From Papio anubis (taxonomy: Eukaryota > Chordata > Mammalia > Primates > Cercopithecidae): DNA of 64,000 bases. Below the pieces are notes generated by a model that ran no database searches, was not told the DNA's origin, and saw only the letters and a list, made by a program, of their open reading frames with translations. A program made the translations under genes and the position numbers. Below are positions 23,690 to 34,962 of the stretch, piece after piece. Position 1 is the first letter of the stretch; each line of letters starts with the position of its first letter. The DNA is taken from contig NC_044981.1 of assembly GCF_008728515.1 (NCBI RefSeq), positions 115,724,385-115,788,384 of the forward strand, in the 5' to 3' direction.

Positions 23690-25195
23690 ATTTTTTTAAA
23701 TGCTAGGATTTCCACTGTCATATATTAAAACATATAATAAAATTTTAATGAAGACTGTGATATTGACCTAAGAATAGACAGAACAATGGAACAGACTAGA
23801 AAGCCTAGAGCCTGGTGTTTATAAAATGTTACTGTATGATAAATATGAGTTGCTAAACAATGACAGAATGACACATCATTAATACATGGTACTGGGGTAA
23901 TTAATTACCACTCAGAGAATAATTAATTCTAAAACCTCATGTCATATATCAAAACACAATCCAAATAAAAAATTGACTCAAAGAGAGTAAAAATATAAGC
24001 AAATGAAAAAAATAGCTGGATATTTTTGGGATAAAGTATACATCCCATCCACCCCTTCCAAAAAACATAGATGATTTCTCCCCAAAGTTTCATAAAACAA
24101 TGGCTGTCGTACATAAAATAAAAAGATCTCTGTAACACATAGATTTTGCAAATTTATGAGAAAATGAATATAATTTTCCTTAAAGGCAGAAACCAATAAG
24201 CTATCTCTCTCTCAGGCCTCTCTCTACCCCACAATATTCTTCTTCCTCAATCTAGCCCACTGTCTGGCACATTGCAAACACTCAATATAAATGTGTTGAA
24301 TGAACAAATGAATTATTGAAAAAGATAAATAGCACACTAGAAAAAAGATAGTTTGAAGAGCAGTTACAAAAGAAGTATAATAATTCATAAATATAAGAAT
24401 CTCTAACTCACTAGTAATCAAAGAAATGCAAATTAAAATGCAATAAGATAGCATTGCCTGCCCTTCAAATTAGTAAGTGTTCGTACAGTTTAATGCTCAG
24501 TGTTTGAAGAGAATGATAAAACAGATGGCAAAATTGTAAATTATTATATGCTTTTTAGAGGTTTAATTATATATCAAAAACTGTAAAATATCTTTATCTT
24601 TTGATTATGAAATGTATTTTAATGTAATTATTAAAGCTATTCAAGAAGGTTTGGGAGTAAAATTATGCATTGCTTTATTATTTTTGAAGATTGGACTTGA
24701 TCTGTATGTCCATAATATAGGGTTATTTAAAATAATTGCAATGCATGAATAATGAAATAATGAGCAGTCATTAAAATAGTGTTTTAGAGATTATTTAGTG
24801 TTATGAGGAAATGATTAGGGCAGATAATACAAAAATAGCAAGTTAAAAATAAATTTTAATTCTCGAATGTTGTTTTCATTGTGTTGACTATATCATAAAA
24901 TTATAATTATGAGTGAATTCAGTTCCTTTAATTCCATGGAATTCCAGGGAATTCTGTGAATTCCCTAAGATTCAAGGGAGGCAATATGTACAACCTTGCC
25001 CTATCCGTTTTTAAAAAGTATGTTTAATAGAGAAAGATTGTTTAGGCATATGTATGCACAGTAAGAGTGGTTACCTTTATGAAGTGGGGCCAATGCGGAT
25101 TTTATCTATTTAATATTCTGATGTATTTTTAAAAAATCATCTTATAATAAGTTGAATTACCTTTATGTTCAGAAAAAAAAGCATATTTTAAATAA
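23690..25195 (+). mobile_element. Old L1 (L1M-type) ORF2 and 3' end remnants
   Basis: Scattered collinear matches to L1M ORF2 and its 3' end are visible: 'gacctaagaatagacagaac' and 'aatggaacagactagaaagc' near 23760-23805, 'taatcaaagaaatgcaaatt' near 24414, a 'gagcagtcattaaaatagtg' block near 24760, and 'agtaagagtggttaccttta' near 25060. Many indels and stops separate them, so every frame is dead and the borders are approximate. Confidence 0.6.
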
Positions 25196-25234
25196 AAAAT
25201 TGAGTTCCTCTAGGTTGTTTAAATGCTAAGTGGA

Positions 25235-25557
25235 AGATTGAAGAATCTTCCAGAAAGAAGAAAGGAGCCTCAGAGACAGAGACCCGTCTCCGGAGAGGAG
25301 GTGGAGACCGAGTGGAGCCCTCTCACCTGGAGTCCTTCTGCAGGGAGAAAGCCCGGTTTCTGTGGCGCATGCGTGGCAGGCTGGAAATGACAGCCTGTGG
25401 GTATGGTGCTCTGTTCTGCATTAATTTAGGCTCCAGGCTCCCTACAACTGCTATAAGGACCAGGGGAACTGGCAGCTGCAGGAGAAGGGAGATGCCGGGG
25501 GCCATGGGGATCCAAATTCTCACAGCAGGCCAGCCCAGGCAGAGAAACCATTCCCTG
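25235..25557. other. GC-rich, CpG-containing patch, origin unknown
   Basis: In a strongly AT-rich neighbourhood, these 320 bases are GC-rich and contain several CpG sites (ccgtctccggag, gcccgg, gcgcatgcgt, gccggg). The patch ends exactly where an MLT1 LTR starts. An 82-codon plus-strand frame (25312-25560) and a 66-codon minus-strand frame lie in it, but I recognise no protein family. It could be a relic of a regulatory region, an unrecognised repeat, or a pseudogene fragment. Confidence 0.5.
25365..25374. promoter_or_regulatory. Candidate NRF1-type site
   Basis: The palindrome gcgcatgcg followed by t matches the core of the NRF1 motif (GCGCATGCGC) in nine of ten positions. It lies inside the GC-rich patch. 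NRF1 sites are typical of CpG-rich promoters. Activity is not shown by sequence alone. Confidence 0.4.
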
Positions 25558-26005
25558 TGAAGTGAGTTGAATAGTGTCCTCCCCTCATACCCCCCGAAAA
25601 CTGACGTCCACTTGGAACCTCAGAATGAGACCTTATTTGGAAATAGGAATTTTTGCAGATGTAATGATTTAAGGATGTCAGAGTTAAAATGATCAGACTG
25701 GTGTCTTTATAAGAGGAAAGTGAGGAAGGTTTGGCCATAGAGGCACACAGCATAGAAGGCCAGGTGAAGATGGTGGCAGAGGTTGGAGTGATGATGCTGC
25801 CTCAAGCTAAGGGACACCGGGAGCCACTTGAAACCAGAAGAGACAAGGCAGGATTCCCCGCTAGAGCTTTCAGAGGAGGCGTGGCCCTGCCAACACCTTG
25901 ATTTCAGACTTCAGGCCTCCAAAACTGTGAGAGAATAGCTTTCTGTTTTGTTAAAGGTGCCCAAGTTGTGATAATTTGTTTAGACACATCCAGGAAACTA
26001 ATACA
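25558..26005 (+). mobile_element. MLT1-type MaLR solo LTR
   Basis: It opens tgaagtgagttgaatagtgt and ends ggaaactaataca. Internal landmarks are 'gaccttatttggaaatagg', 'ttgcagatgtaatgattta', 'actggtgtctttataagagg', 'ccctgccaacaccttgattt' and 'ctccaaaactgtgagagaat'. The flanks ccctg (left) and gcctg (right) agree at four of five bases, as for a 5-base target duplication. No internal region adjoins, so it is a solo LTR. Confidence 0.85.
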
Positions 26006-26408
26006 GCCTGGTGAGATGATAAGGCTGGGTAAAGTCCGGGAAACAAAGGGGCTTCCCGGTGCTTTTTAGTGGCAAATTTCCTCATCACTATGGTCGTGAA
26101 ATAGGACAGCTCTATCCAGGAAACTTGCTCTGACTTCCTGTCTAGTGTTGGCAGCAGGTGATTGATACTGTCCTTGCAAGTCGTGAGTCTTAAATTGAGC
26201 GGTGCCTCCATTTAAGAAAAGGAGGTTAATGCATGTTTCTGAGTGCTTGCTTCTTGAATTAATTTGAGAGATACTCACTAGAGACATTGAAGTAGTTACT
26301 CGGCACAGACAGTGACCTCATGGCATTTTAGCAAAAGGAGAACCAGTTCTCCTGTGAATTTTGGTAAAGTGCTTTTATGTGGCCTGTGGGAAAAGGCAAA
26401 GGAGAAAT
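26006..26408. other. No recognised feature
   Basis: Unassigned DNA between the MLT1 LTR and a microsatellite. Confidence 0.4.
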
Positions 26409-26435
26409 CTCTCTCTCTCTCTCTCTCTGTCTCTG

Positions 26436-26492
<57 letters not shown>

Positions 26493-26496
26493 TTTT
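26409..26496. repeat. Compound (CT)n(AT)n microsatellite with T run
   Basis: About 50 bases of CT repeat with two interrupting gtctctgtct units pass directly into about 25 bases of AT repeat and then a T run. Open frames read as Ser-Leu and Tyr-Ile repeats here are artefacts of the simple sequence. Confidence 0.95.
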
Positions 26497-27716
26497 ACCA
26501 AATTGGGCTGTGAAATCCAAGTCTGAGATTCACTGGACTCTTGTGAAGTTCTCTGACAAGGCAGCGAGGTTTCCAGGAGAAAAAAAACCCTCCCTGCTCC
26601 TATGTTAGAAGATGACTTCTCATGCAATTCTTAGTAATTTAGACAGAAGAGGGACTGTGGAGGAATTCTCCTTTCTCTGGCACTGTTCTTGCCATTGCTC
26701 ACAGGTAGATTCCAAAGAAGACCTCATGTATATGCTGGATGATAAACAATTCAAGTAAAATGAGATTTCAGAAAATTCTGATGTCCATGTTTAAGGTTCA
26801 TCACCTTTAAAAAAATTATTAGTGATGAACACTGTTTGTAGTGTATCAGGGAACAGTGTGAACCTGTAGCTTTGTAGGGGTATTCACTGATGCCAAATGA
26901 ATCCTGAGGCTGGTAGCTTATTTATGGCTGTGCTATCATCTTAAGCAGAACACAGAGAAGCAGCTATAGCTGATTTAGTTATTAGACATTAGCACAAAGG
27001 GTTAGGAGCTTCTAGGACATTATTCATTGACAATAATCCATAGCCTGCTATGAACAATGGTGCATGCTGTGCAAATATAGCAAGAGTGCCTTCATAAATA
27101 ATGCCAGAAACACTAGCAGTGCCAAGGCAGATAGAATATATCGATGGCAAGTTAATGTGTTAGGCCCCTGGGTTTGCTTAATTATATAGGCTGATTTACC
27201 ATAAGCAAATGAAGAAAATTGCCTTAGCTAAATGCAGATTTGGGAGTCCATAATCCTGTCTCTCTTCCCGACCCCCAGGCTTAAGATAGATCCTTCTAAT
27301 AATGATGCAATTTTCTTGGCTCCCCCTGAATTCTATATTCTTACAAGATACAGTGCTGTTGTTCTCATTTTGGTGATGAGAATAGAATGTGTTTTCTCTT
27401 CTTGTAATTATCTTCTACAAGCAACCAAAATGGATTTTGAGCTTGTCCAAAGATGTCAACATCTGCTTATTTTCAGGCTGTTTGTCTGCACAGGAGATAG
27501 TAGTCTAAATCCATTTCTCAATTTATACAAAATTGCATCACCCACACATTCAGGCCACATCCCTGAGATGGGTAAATGAGAGATAAGTTTACTTATAGGG
27601 AATTTCTTTCTAGAATGTGATCATGTAGCACATGTTTGAAAGATAAGAGAGGGAGTTTTCATGGGGTTGCGTAAGATGAAGGTGAATTGTTCTCAGAATC
27701 ATACCAAATGACAAGG
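26497..27716. other. No recognised feature
   Basis: About 1.2 kb of unassigned DNA. It contains a perfect 9-bp inverted repeat (gttcatcac / gtgatgaac, 26797-26830). A 115-codon plus-strand frame at 27232-27579 has no recognisable domain. Confidence 0.45.
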
Positions 27717-28175
27717 TAGTAGTCAGGATAATGGGCCCCTACAGATGTTCACATCCTAATCCCTGGAACCTGTGAATATATTATGTTACATTGCAAATGA
27801 CATTTTGCAGATGTTATTAAATTCAATATCATGAGATGGAGAGGTTATCCTGGATTATCTGGATGAGCCCAGTGTAATTATAAGGATCTTTATAAAAAGA
27901 AGAGGGAGGCAGGCCGGTTAGTGTTAGACTGTTGGAGCATAAGACTCAACTGGCCATTGCCGAGTTTGAAGATTGGTGTGAGGCTACAACGCAAGGAATG
28001 CAGGCAGCCTATAGAAGCTAAAAAAGGCAATGTATCCTGGCTGACACTTTGATTTTAGCTGAGTGAGACTCATGTCAGACTTCTGACCATCGGAACTGTC
28101 AGATAATAAATGTGTATTGTTTTAAGCCATCAAATTTGTATTTTTTTTTTTTACAGCAGGATTGGAACTAATACA
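27717..28175 (+). mobile_element. MLT1-type MaLR solo LTR
   Basis: Landmarks in order are 'agtcaggataatgggcccct', 'ctaatccctggaacctgtga', 'tattatgttacattgcaaat', 'gaggttatcctggattatct', 'aaggaatgcaggcagcctat', 'gacactttgattttagctga' and the end 'ggaactaataca'. A T run at 28140-28152 interrupts the final part. The orientation is plus. Confidence 0.85.
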
Positions 28176-28206
28176 GAAAATAATAAGTAACTCATACCAT
28201 CACCTC

Positions 28207-28654
28207 TGTCTTAGTCTGTTCAGTGTTGCTGTAAAGAAATACCTGAGGCTAGATAATCTATCAAGAAAAGAAGTTTATTTGACTCATGGCTGTGCAGGCT
28301 GTATGAGAAGCATAGCAGGCTGTATGAGAAGCATAGCACTTTACAAGTGGCATCTGCTTCTGTAGAGGGCCTCAGGCTGCTTCCACATATGGCAGAAGAT
28401 GAAGCGGGGCCAGTGTATGCACAGATCACATGATGAGAGAGGAAGCACCTCCACCTCTGAATGGGAGGTACCAGACTCTTAACAATCAGCTCTTTCAGAA
28501 ACTACTAAAGTAAGAACTCACCCCTGGGGGAGGACATCAATCTATTCTTGAGGGATCTGCTCCCATGACCCAGTTATCTCCCCTTGAGTCCCATTTCCAT
28601 CACTGAGGATCAATTTCAGCATGAGGTTTGGGAGACAAACATGTAAACTATAGC
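28207..28654 (-). mobile_element. MaLR (MST/MLT-like) solo LTR, antisense
   Basis: It begins tgtcttagtctgttcagtgt and follows the same landmarks as the LTRs at 8997 and 11008 ('gtaaagaaatacctgaggct', 'gcagaagatgaagcggggcc', 'cccatgacccagttatctcc', 'caatttcagcatgaggtttg'), ending near 'gtaaactatagca'. Flanks acctc and accac differ at one base. It contains a perfect 21-bp tandem duplication at 28297-28338. Confidence 0.82.
28297..28338. repeat. Perfect 21-bp tandem duplication
   Basis: The unit ggctgtatgagaagcatagc plus a occurs twice without any difference. It lies inside the antisense MaLR LTR and is absent from the sister LTRs in this window. Confidence 0.95.
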
Positions 28655-28699
28655 AACCACTATGAAGATGATCTGGTTGAGTTATTAAGTTACATTAAG

Positions 28700-29345
28700 G
28701 GATTTTTTAACTAAATGATTACTACATACCAAGCATCGTGCTTTTGCATTGGTGATACATCAGCAAATGACATATGAACATTTCTTTATTCTCAAAATAG
28801 TATTGAGTTCCTACCATTTGCAAGGTTACTGTTCCAGGGGAAACTTGGGTAAGATAAGATAAGAAAGATGAGCTTCCTGCCCTTACTTAGTTTATGCTCT
28901 TGTATAGGAGAAAACAAATAATAAGCAAGTGAATGAATAAGATAGTTACATGTTGTGTTTAGTGCTGTAGAAAAAATTACACAAGGCTAGGTGATAGAGG
29001 TTAATTGAAGGAAATCTCCCTTAGGTCAGTGGCATAGGGAAAGCCTCTATGAGAAGAAGAAGTGAAGGGCAAGAAGGAGGCAGCCCTAATAAGCTCGGAT
29101 GTGGAATGTCCCAGACTTAAGGGAAAGAAAGGAAAGGCAAAAGCCTAGAGATGGGCGTGAACTTAGGGAATGAGAAGAATTGAAGGTCAGTGTGAAAGGA
29201 GAGTAGTGTGCATCATGGAGAGACTGGTAAAAGATCACTCGGGGCCATACTAAGGAATCTGGCCTACAAAGAATAAAAACTATTCTAAGAGAAATGAGAA
29301 GGCAATGGAGGCAATGAAGCAGAGTGGCATGATGCAATGGATGTT
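28700..29345 (-). mobile_element. L2 fragment, antisense
   Basis: Collinear antisense L2 blocks are visible: 'tgagttcctaccatttgcaa', 'gagcttcctgcccttactta', 'agggaaagcctctatgagaa', 'gagaatgagaagaattgaag'-like text, 'tggtaaaagatcactcgggg' and 'aaactattctaagagaaatg'. The complement derives from the L2 3' half. It is decayed throughout. Confidence 0.65.
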
Positions 29346-30627
29346 ACCCTGTATTGGGTGACCTTGAAATAATTTAAAGTGCTTTTATGGTATTATTTGA
29401 ACTTTGAACCTAAAGTGAATTTAGATATCATTAGCTCCATTCTTTTTTTGTTAATTGAAACTGGTGCCCACATTGTTTGATTCACTTGTGTGGGACACAA
29501 ATCTCTTTGGTATGTGTCCCTAGTTGCTACTGTTTTTATTGTGCCGCCTACCCATCACGTGAGCTTGGTTTCACTAATTTTTCTTTAATATTGGTTCTTC
29601 TCTCTTTTTTCCCCCTTTTAAATCAGATCATTTGGGAACCAAGATCTGCTTTATAGGGACTAAAGAAGTTCGCAGCTACTGGAACTGGACTCAAATTAGA
29701 AAGAGCCCATGAGACATAGAATCCCTACTGTGCTCTTTGTGAACTTTTACTCATGAATGGCTTACTGTAGTTCATTCATATTGTTTTATGAAGTAAGTTA
29801 TTTCTAGTAACAAGCTGCATAACCTTTTGATTTTTTTCTTTTTATTTGACAAAGTGAGAAAAGGATAGCACTGAAAATTGGAGGGTTGGCTGTTGCTAGG
29901 CACCAAACTGACATTCAGGAAGTGGAAATGAAACCCAAGAAGATTTAAAAAATAAACAAGTGTTTTAATCTTTAACTGCAACTCCAATGATTCAAATTAA
30001 GTTATCTGATTACTAGTATTTCCCAAACAGACTTTTAACAAGAGAAATGGGATGCTATTTTTGAACTATCAGTACTCTGTTGTATTTGTTAGTACAGTTA
30101 TTTTTGCTCCTAGTATGTTTGTCAGAGTCACTGAAATTTATAATTTTTAGGTTTAGTGGTTAGAGGAGTAGACAGTAGTTTGCAAGACAAAGTCAAATTT
30201 ATGTCATTTAAATTTCAATAGAGTTGGCTTGAATATTTCCCTAAAGAGACCTTTGAAATATAGGTAAAATTGAATAAACAATTGACTCATTCCATGATCA
30301 TTGGTGTTTTTGTCTACCTCCATAAAGAGCTTCATACCTTTGACCTCTGAAATAATTGATTGAGATCCTGAGAGCTATCACCAATTGCATTTCCTTTCCT
30401 CCAAAACATTCTCTTTGCATTCATGGCTGTTCTGAAAGAAAGGCATGGCCTCTCTCCTAAGCTCTGTGGAGCCTTAGTAATCTCTGTGATAGATGATGCC
30501 AGCTTTGTGTACTGATGTATTTATAGTCATAATACCAATAATAAATGACGTAGGCCTAACTCTACCAAGAGGAGCAAAAACTGGACACTGTAACTTTGCA
30601 GAATTAGCAACATGGGCCCGGTACACA
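29346..30627. other. No recognised feature
   Basis: About 1.3 kb in which I recognise nothing. A 71-codon minus-strand frame at 29772-29987 and overlapping frames at 30474-30714 have no domain. Confidence 0.45.
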
Positions 30628-30872
30628 TGGCAGCACTGTGTAGTGGTTGGAAGTGCAGCCTTCAAAGTCAACTGCTTGGATTGGAATCTTGTCTTCTGTT
30701 TACAAGCTGTGTGACCTTAGGTAAGTCACTTATCTTCTCTGTACCTATGTCTTCACCTTTAAGAGGGGAGAGTAACAATAGCTAGCTTATTGTTATTAAG
30801 ATGCTTAAATGAGATGATATCTTTAAGGCTCTTAGAAAAATGCCTGACATGATAATTAATAAATGATTTGAT
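30628..30872 (+). mobile_element. MIR SINE
   Basis: 'cagcactgtgtagtggttgg', 'gcttggattggaatcttgtc', 'caagctgtgtgaccttaggt', 'aagtcacttatcttctctgt' and 'cttagaaaaatgcctgacat' follow MIR in order. It is nearly full length. Confidence 0.88.
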
Positions 30873-31053
30873 AAATCAAGTAACATACAGAGACGTACAT
30901 GTGAGTAATCTCTCACCAGATCATAGTATTTTCTTCCACTTTTCTCTCCTATTTTCTTAAACTACACCTAGAAAAAGGAGTGATTTAAATGTTTCCAAAA
31001 AGGCAGTCTTTATGAATAGATAAATACATACATCATTCCAATTTATAGAAAAC

Positions 31054-32110
31054 CAGTCCTTGCTTTGCACGTTTGCATGAATTTAAGTTGCCACAGTTTG
31101 TTAAGATGGTCCTCCAACAACGTAGCTCCAATGACAGTTACCGTGGTATATTAACTGGATAATTACATAAAGTACAAACTTCCTGTTAGCTCTTCTGTCC
31201 ACACCCACTGTACAAATGACAGATGTGCATCATGATCACTGACCAATCATGTTGCTTCTTTCAAAACTTGTCAGCAATTGATCACTAAAAATCTGTTTTC
31301 AGATCACATACAGATAGCATAGTGTGTAGCTGTGTTGCTGTTTACACAAATGGATAATCAACAGAGTAAACTGACCAACAAAAGTGAAAGTGTATCAAAG
31401 AAACAAAATTTGGGAGTGTATTGAATGAACATAAATGTAGCTAAGAAGAAATAGCTGTTACTGGACCCCATTTGAGACATTCTAGATCTGTAGTCAGAGG
31501 GCCTTAATGAAGGTGAATTTATCTCCATAAATGAAGAAAGAGGTCGTGGCAAAAAGAATAAAGCTGTTATAGATGACATGACATTTTTACATTAAAAGAA
31601 CTCTCAGAGGTATTTCATGACATTGAGAGCACAAAGGATGACATGTTTGAAGTTGATCAAAACTTTGAAAGCAGAGTAATTCCCCCAAGCAGGAACAATG
31701 CTCCCTCTGTATCTTAAGTTACACATTGATGAGAAAGAGAAGGCAAACACTGTTCAAATGACTTTTGATGAAAGTACGAAGAAATAATTTCAACTCACTG
31801 GGACTCTAATATATTAATATAAAAATACTTCCAAATCAACATAGGTCAATAATATCAAATGATCTATCAAAGTAATATCAAAATGTAATGTCAATATGTT
31901 TCTGTTGTACTAAAAAATTAGTTTTACTATTTGTTGCATTTTCTATACATTTATAAACTATGGTAAGAGTTTTTTAATTTTTGAGAAAAAAATTTAAAGG
32001 TCATGGAATGGTTGTAGCTTTTTAAAAATAGATTATTAAGATCTCTTTGTATGGTTTCAGCTTGCAGGATCATTATAATGGCCCTGCACAACCATGAAAA
32101 GTGAGGACTA
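31054..32110 (+). mobile_element. Tigger-like DNA transposon with decayed terminal inverted repeats
   Basis: The left end cagtccttgctttgcacg and the right end ccatgaaaagtgaggacta are imperfect inverted repeats of each other over about 25 bases. Just inside the left end lies a conserved-looking 5' region. A start-like ATG at 31350 opens a decayed frame (MDNQQSKLTNKSESVSKKQ), which stops and shifts repeatedly afterwards. The 1.06-kb length points to an internally deleted copy of a pogo/Tigger family element. The family assignment rests on the terminal sequence and general layout from memory; no TA duplication survives at the ends. Confidence 0.55.
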
Positions 32111-32587
32111 CTTGTACTATTTTACAGGCAATGCTAACCCAATGGGAGGAGTGGAAAAGATCATCTGAGGAAAATAGCTGTGCTGGTTGGGGAAGTGACT
32201 GGCTGGTTCAAGGCTGTGCTGCCTTGAAAACAGTAAAGGTTTCACTTGAACAAATAGTAAATTTTCCTGTCCTTGAGATGTTTTTGATGCCACTTTTAAT
32301 CACTAAATGGTGTCAGAAAACATCATTCATTTGGATTGCCCAAAATCAGAGATTCTCCACATAGATCAATTTACCTCAAGTCAGCATTCTCATTTCCTGA
32401 TCCTATATTTTTCATGGGAAGAAGTAGAAAGTGTCTTTCTTTTTCCTTCATCAGTTCCAGAAAGCATATTATTAGACATAAATTATATACTCAATATGAA
32501 TGTGTAAAATCTCATGGTAAAGGGCACTGAATGCCAATGTTCCTCTGAACGAACACAGAGAATATTACTGTCATTTTATCCAACTTT
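32111..32587. other. No recognised feature
   Basis: Unassigned DNA between the Tigger-like element and the full-length L1. Overlapping short frames at 32101-32530 show no domain. Confidence 0.4.
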
Positions 32588-32605
32588 AGAAGGAACACAC
32601 AAATT

Positions 32606-33941
32606 CCTGGGCAAGATGGCCAAACAGGAACAGCTCCAGTCTGAGGCTCCCAGCGAGACCAACACAAAAGGGAAGTGATTTCTGCATTTCCAACTGAGGT
32701 ACCCAATTCATCTTATTGTGACTGGTTAGACACTGGGTGCAGCCCACAGAGGGCGAGCCAAAGCAGGTTGGGGTATCGCCTCACCCAGGAAGTGCAAAGT
32801 GTCAGGAAATTCCCTCCCATAGCCAAGGAAGCTGAGGGACTGTGCCATGAGGGATGGTGCTATCCAGCTCAGATACTATGCTTTTCCCACAGTCTTCACT
32901 ACCCACATACTAGGGGATTCCCTCAGATGCCTGCACCACAAGGGCCCTGGGTTTCAAGCACAAAAGTGGGTGGTCATTTGGGCAGACACTGAGTTAGCTG
33001 CAGTTTTTGTTTTGTTATTGTTGTTCTCATACCCCACTGGCACCTGGAACACCAGCAAGACAGAAGAGTTCACTCCCCTGGAAAGGGGGTTGAAGTCAGG
33101 GAGCCAAGTGATCTTGCTCAGCCAATCCCACCCCCACAGAAACAAGCAAGCTAAGATCCACTGGCTTGAAATTCTTGCTGCCAGCACAGCCGTCTGAAGT
33201 CAACCTGGGATGCTCAAGTTTGGTGAGGGGAGGGGTGTCTGCCATTACTGAGGCTTGAGTAGGTGGTTTTCCCCTCACAGTGTAAAAAAAGCCACCAGGA
33301 AGTTCAGACTTGGTGTAGCCCACTGCAGGGCCACAAACCGCTGTAGCTAGACTGCCTGTCTAGATTCCTCCTCTTTGGGCAGGGCATCTCTGAAAGAAAG
33401 GCAGCAGCCCCAGTCAGGGGCTTATAGATGAAACTCCCATCTCCCTGGGACAGAACCCCTGGGGGAAAGGGCAGCTGTGGGTTCAGCTTCAGCAGACTTA
33501 AATGTTTCTGCCTGCCAGCTCTGAAGAAAGCAGCAGATCTCCAAGCACAGCGCTCGAGCTCTGCTAAGGAACAGAGTGCCTCCTCAAGTGGATCCCTGTG
33601 TATTTTGACTGGGAGACACCTCCCAGTATGGGTTGATAGACACCTCATATACATGAGGGCTCTGGCTGGCATCTAGCCCCTCTGGGATGAAGCTTCCAGA
33701 GGAAGGAGCAGGCAGCAATCTTTACTGTTCCGTAGACTCTGCTAGTGATACCCAGGCAAACAGAGTCTGGAGTGGACCCCCAGCAAACTCCAGCAGACCT
33801 GCAGAAGAGGGGCCTGACTGTTAGAAGGAAAATTAACAAACAGAAAGTAATAGCATCAATATCAACAAAAAGGACTACCATGCAAAAACTCCATCTGAAG
33901 GTCACCAACAGCACAGACCAAAGGTAGATAAATCCACAAAG
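32606..33941 (+). promoter_or_regulatory. L1 5' UTR with internal promoter region (decayed)
   Basis: The first 1.3 kb corresponds to the L1PA 5' UTR, which in active copies holds an internal RNA polymerase II promoter starting at base one and an antisense promoter. The opening block 'gcaagatggccaaacaggaa' aligns with the region that carries the YY1 site (core caagatggcc) in active L1s; the core is intact here. The rest is diverged. Frames on the minus strand (32954-33187 and 33304-33672) are antisense shadows. Confidence 0.8.
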
Positions 33942-34962
33942 ATGAGGAAAAACCAGCACAAAAAGGCTGAAAATTCAAAAACCAGAATGCCTCTTTTCCT
34001 CCAAAGGATCACAACTCCTTGCCAGCAAGGGAACAAAATTGGATGGAGAATGAGTTAAGCGAACTGATAAATGTAGGCTTCAGAGGTGGATAATAACAAA
34101 CTCCTCCTAGCTAAAGGAGCATGTTCTAACCCAATGCAAGGAAGCTAAGAACCTTGATAAAAGGTTAGAGGAATTGCTAACTAGAATAACCAGTTTAGAG
34201 AAGAACACAAATAACCTGATGGAGCTGAAAAACACAGCATGAGAACTTTGTGAAACATACACAAGTATCAATAGCCGAATCAATCAAGCAGAATAAGCGA
34301 TATCAGAGATTGACGATCAACTTAATGAAATAAAGCATGAAGACAAGATTAGAGAAAAAAGAATGAAAAGGAATAAACATAGCCTCCAAGAAATGTGGAA
34401 CTGTATGAAAAGACCAAACCTACATTTAATTGGTGTACCAGAAAGTGATGGGGAAAATGGAGTCAAGTTGGAAAACACACTTCAGAATGTTACACAGGAG
34501 AACTTCCTCAACCTAGCAAGACAGGTCAGCATTCAAGTTTAGGAAATTCAGAGAACACCACAAAAATATTCCTTGAGAAGAGCAACCTCAAGACACATAA
34601 TCATCAGATTCACCAAGGTTGAAATGAAGGAAAAAATGTTAAGGGCAGCCAGAGAGAAAGGTTGGGTTACCCACAAAGGGAAGCCCATCAGACTAACAGC
34701 AGATCTCCCTGCAGAAACTCTATAAGCCAGAAGAGAGTGGGGGCCAATATTAAACATTCTTAAAAGAATTTTCAACCCAGAATTTCATATCCAGCCAAAC
34801 TATACTTCATAAGTGAAGGAGACATAAAATCCTTTACAGACAAGCAAATGCTGAGGGATTTTGTCACCACCAGGCCTGCTTCACAAGAGCTCCTGAAGGA
34901 AGCACTAAACATGGAAAGGAACAACAGGTGCCAGCCACTGCAAAAAAAATACCAACTTATAA
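33942..34962 (+). pseudogene. L1 ORF1 pseudogene
   Basis: The start ATG at 33942 and the stop at 34960-34962 lie where L1PA ORF1 has them, and the 1.02-kb length is that of an intact ORF1. In-frame stops appear soon after the start (around 34053-34092) and again in the coiled-coil part. The stretch 34580-34860 still matches the conserved RNA-recognition and C-terminal region closely at DNA level. It once encoded the trimeric RNA chaperone of the L1 particle and is now dead. Confidence 0.9.

Noticed and set aside
25312..25560. 82-codon frame in the GC-rich patch, considered as a host exon
   Set aside because: No recognisable protein, no defensible splice sites, and the frame ends in the LTR border. 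It is kept only as an unexplained GC-rich patch.
33304..33672. 122-codon minus-strand frame in the L1 5' UTR, considered as the antisense L1 ORF0
   Set aside because: Its distance from the L1 5' end (about 700-1070 bases) does not fit the ORF0 position near the first 500 bases. The frame at 32954-33187 does not clearly match either.
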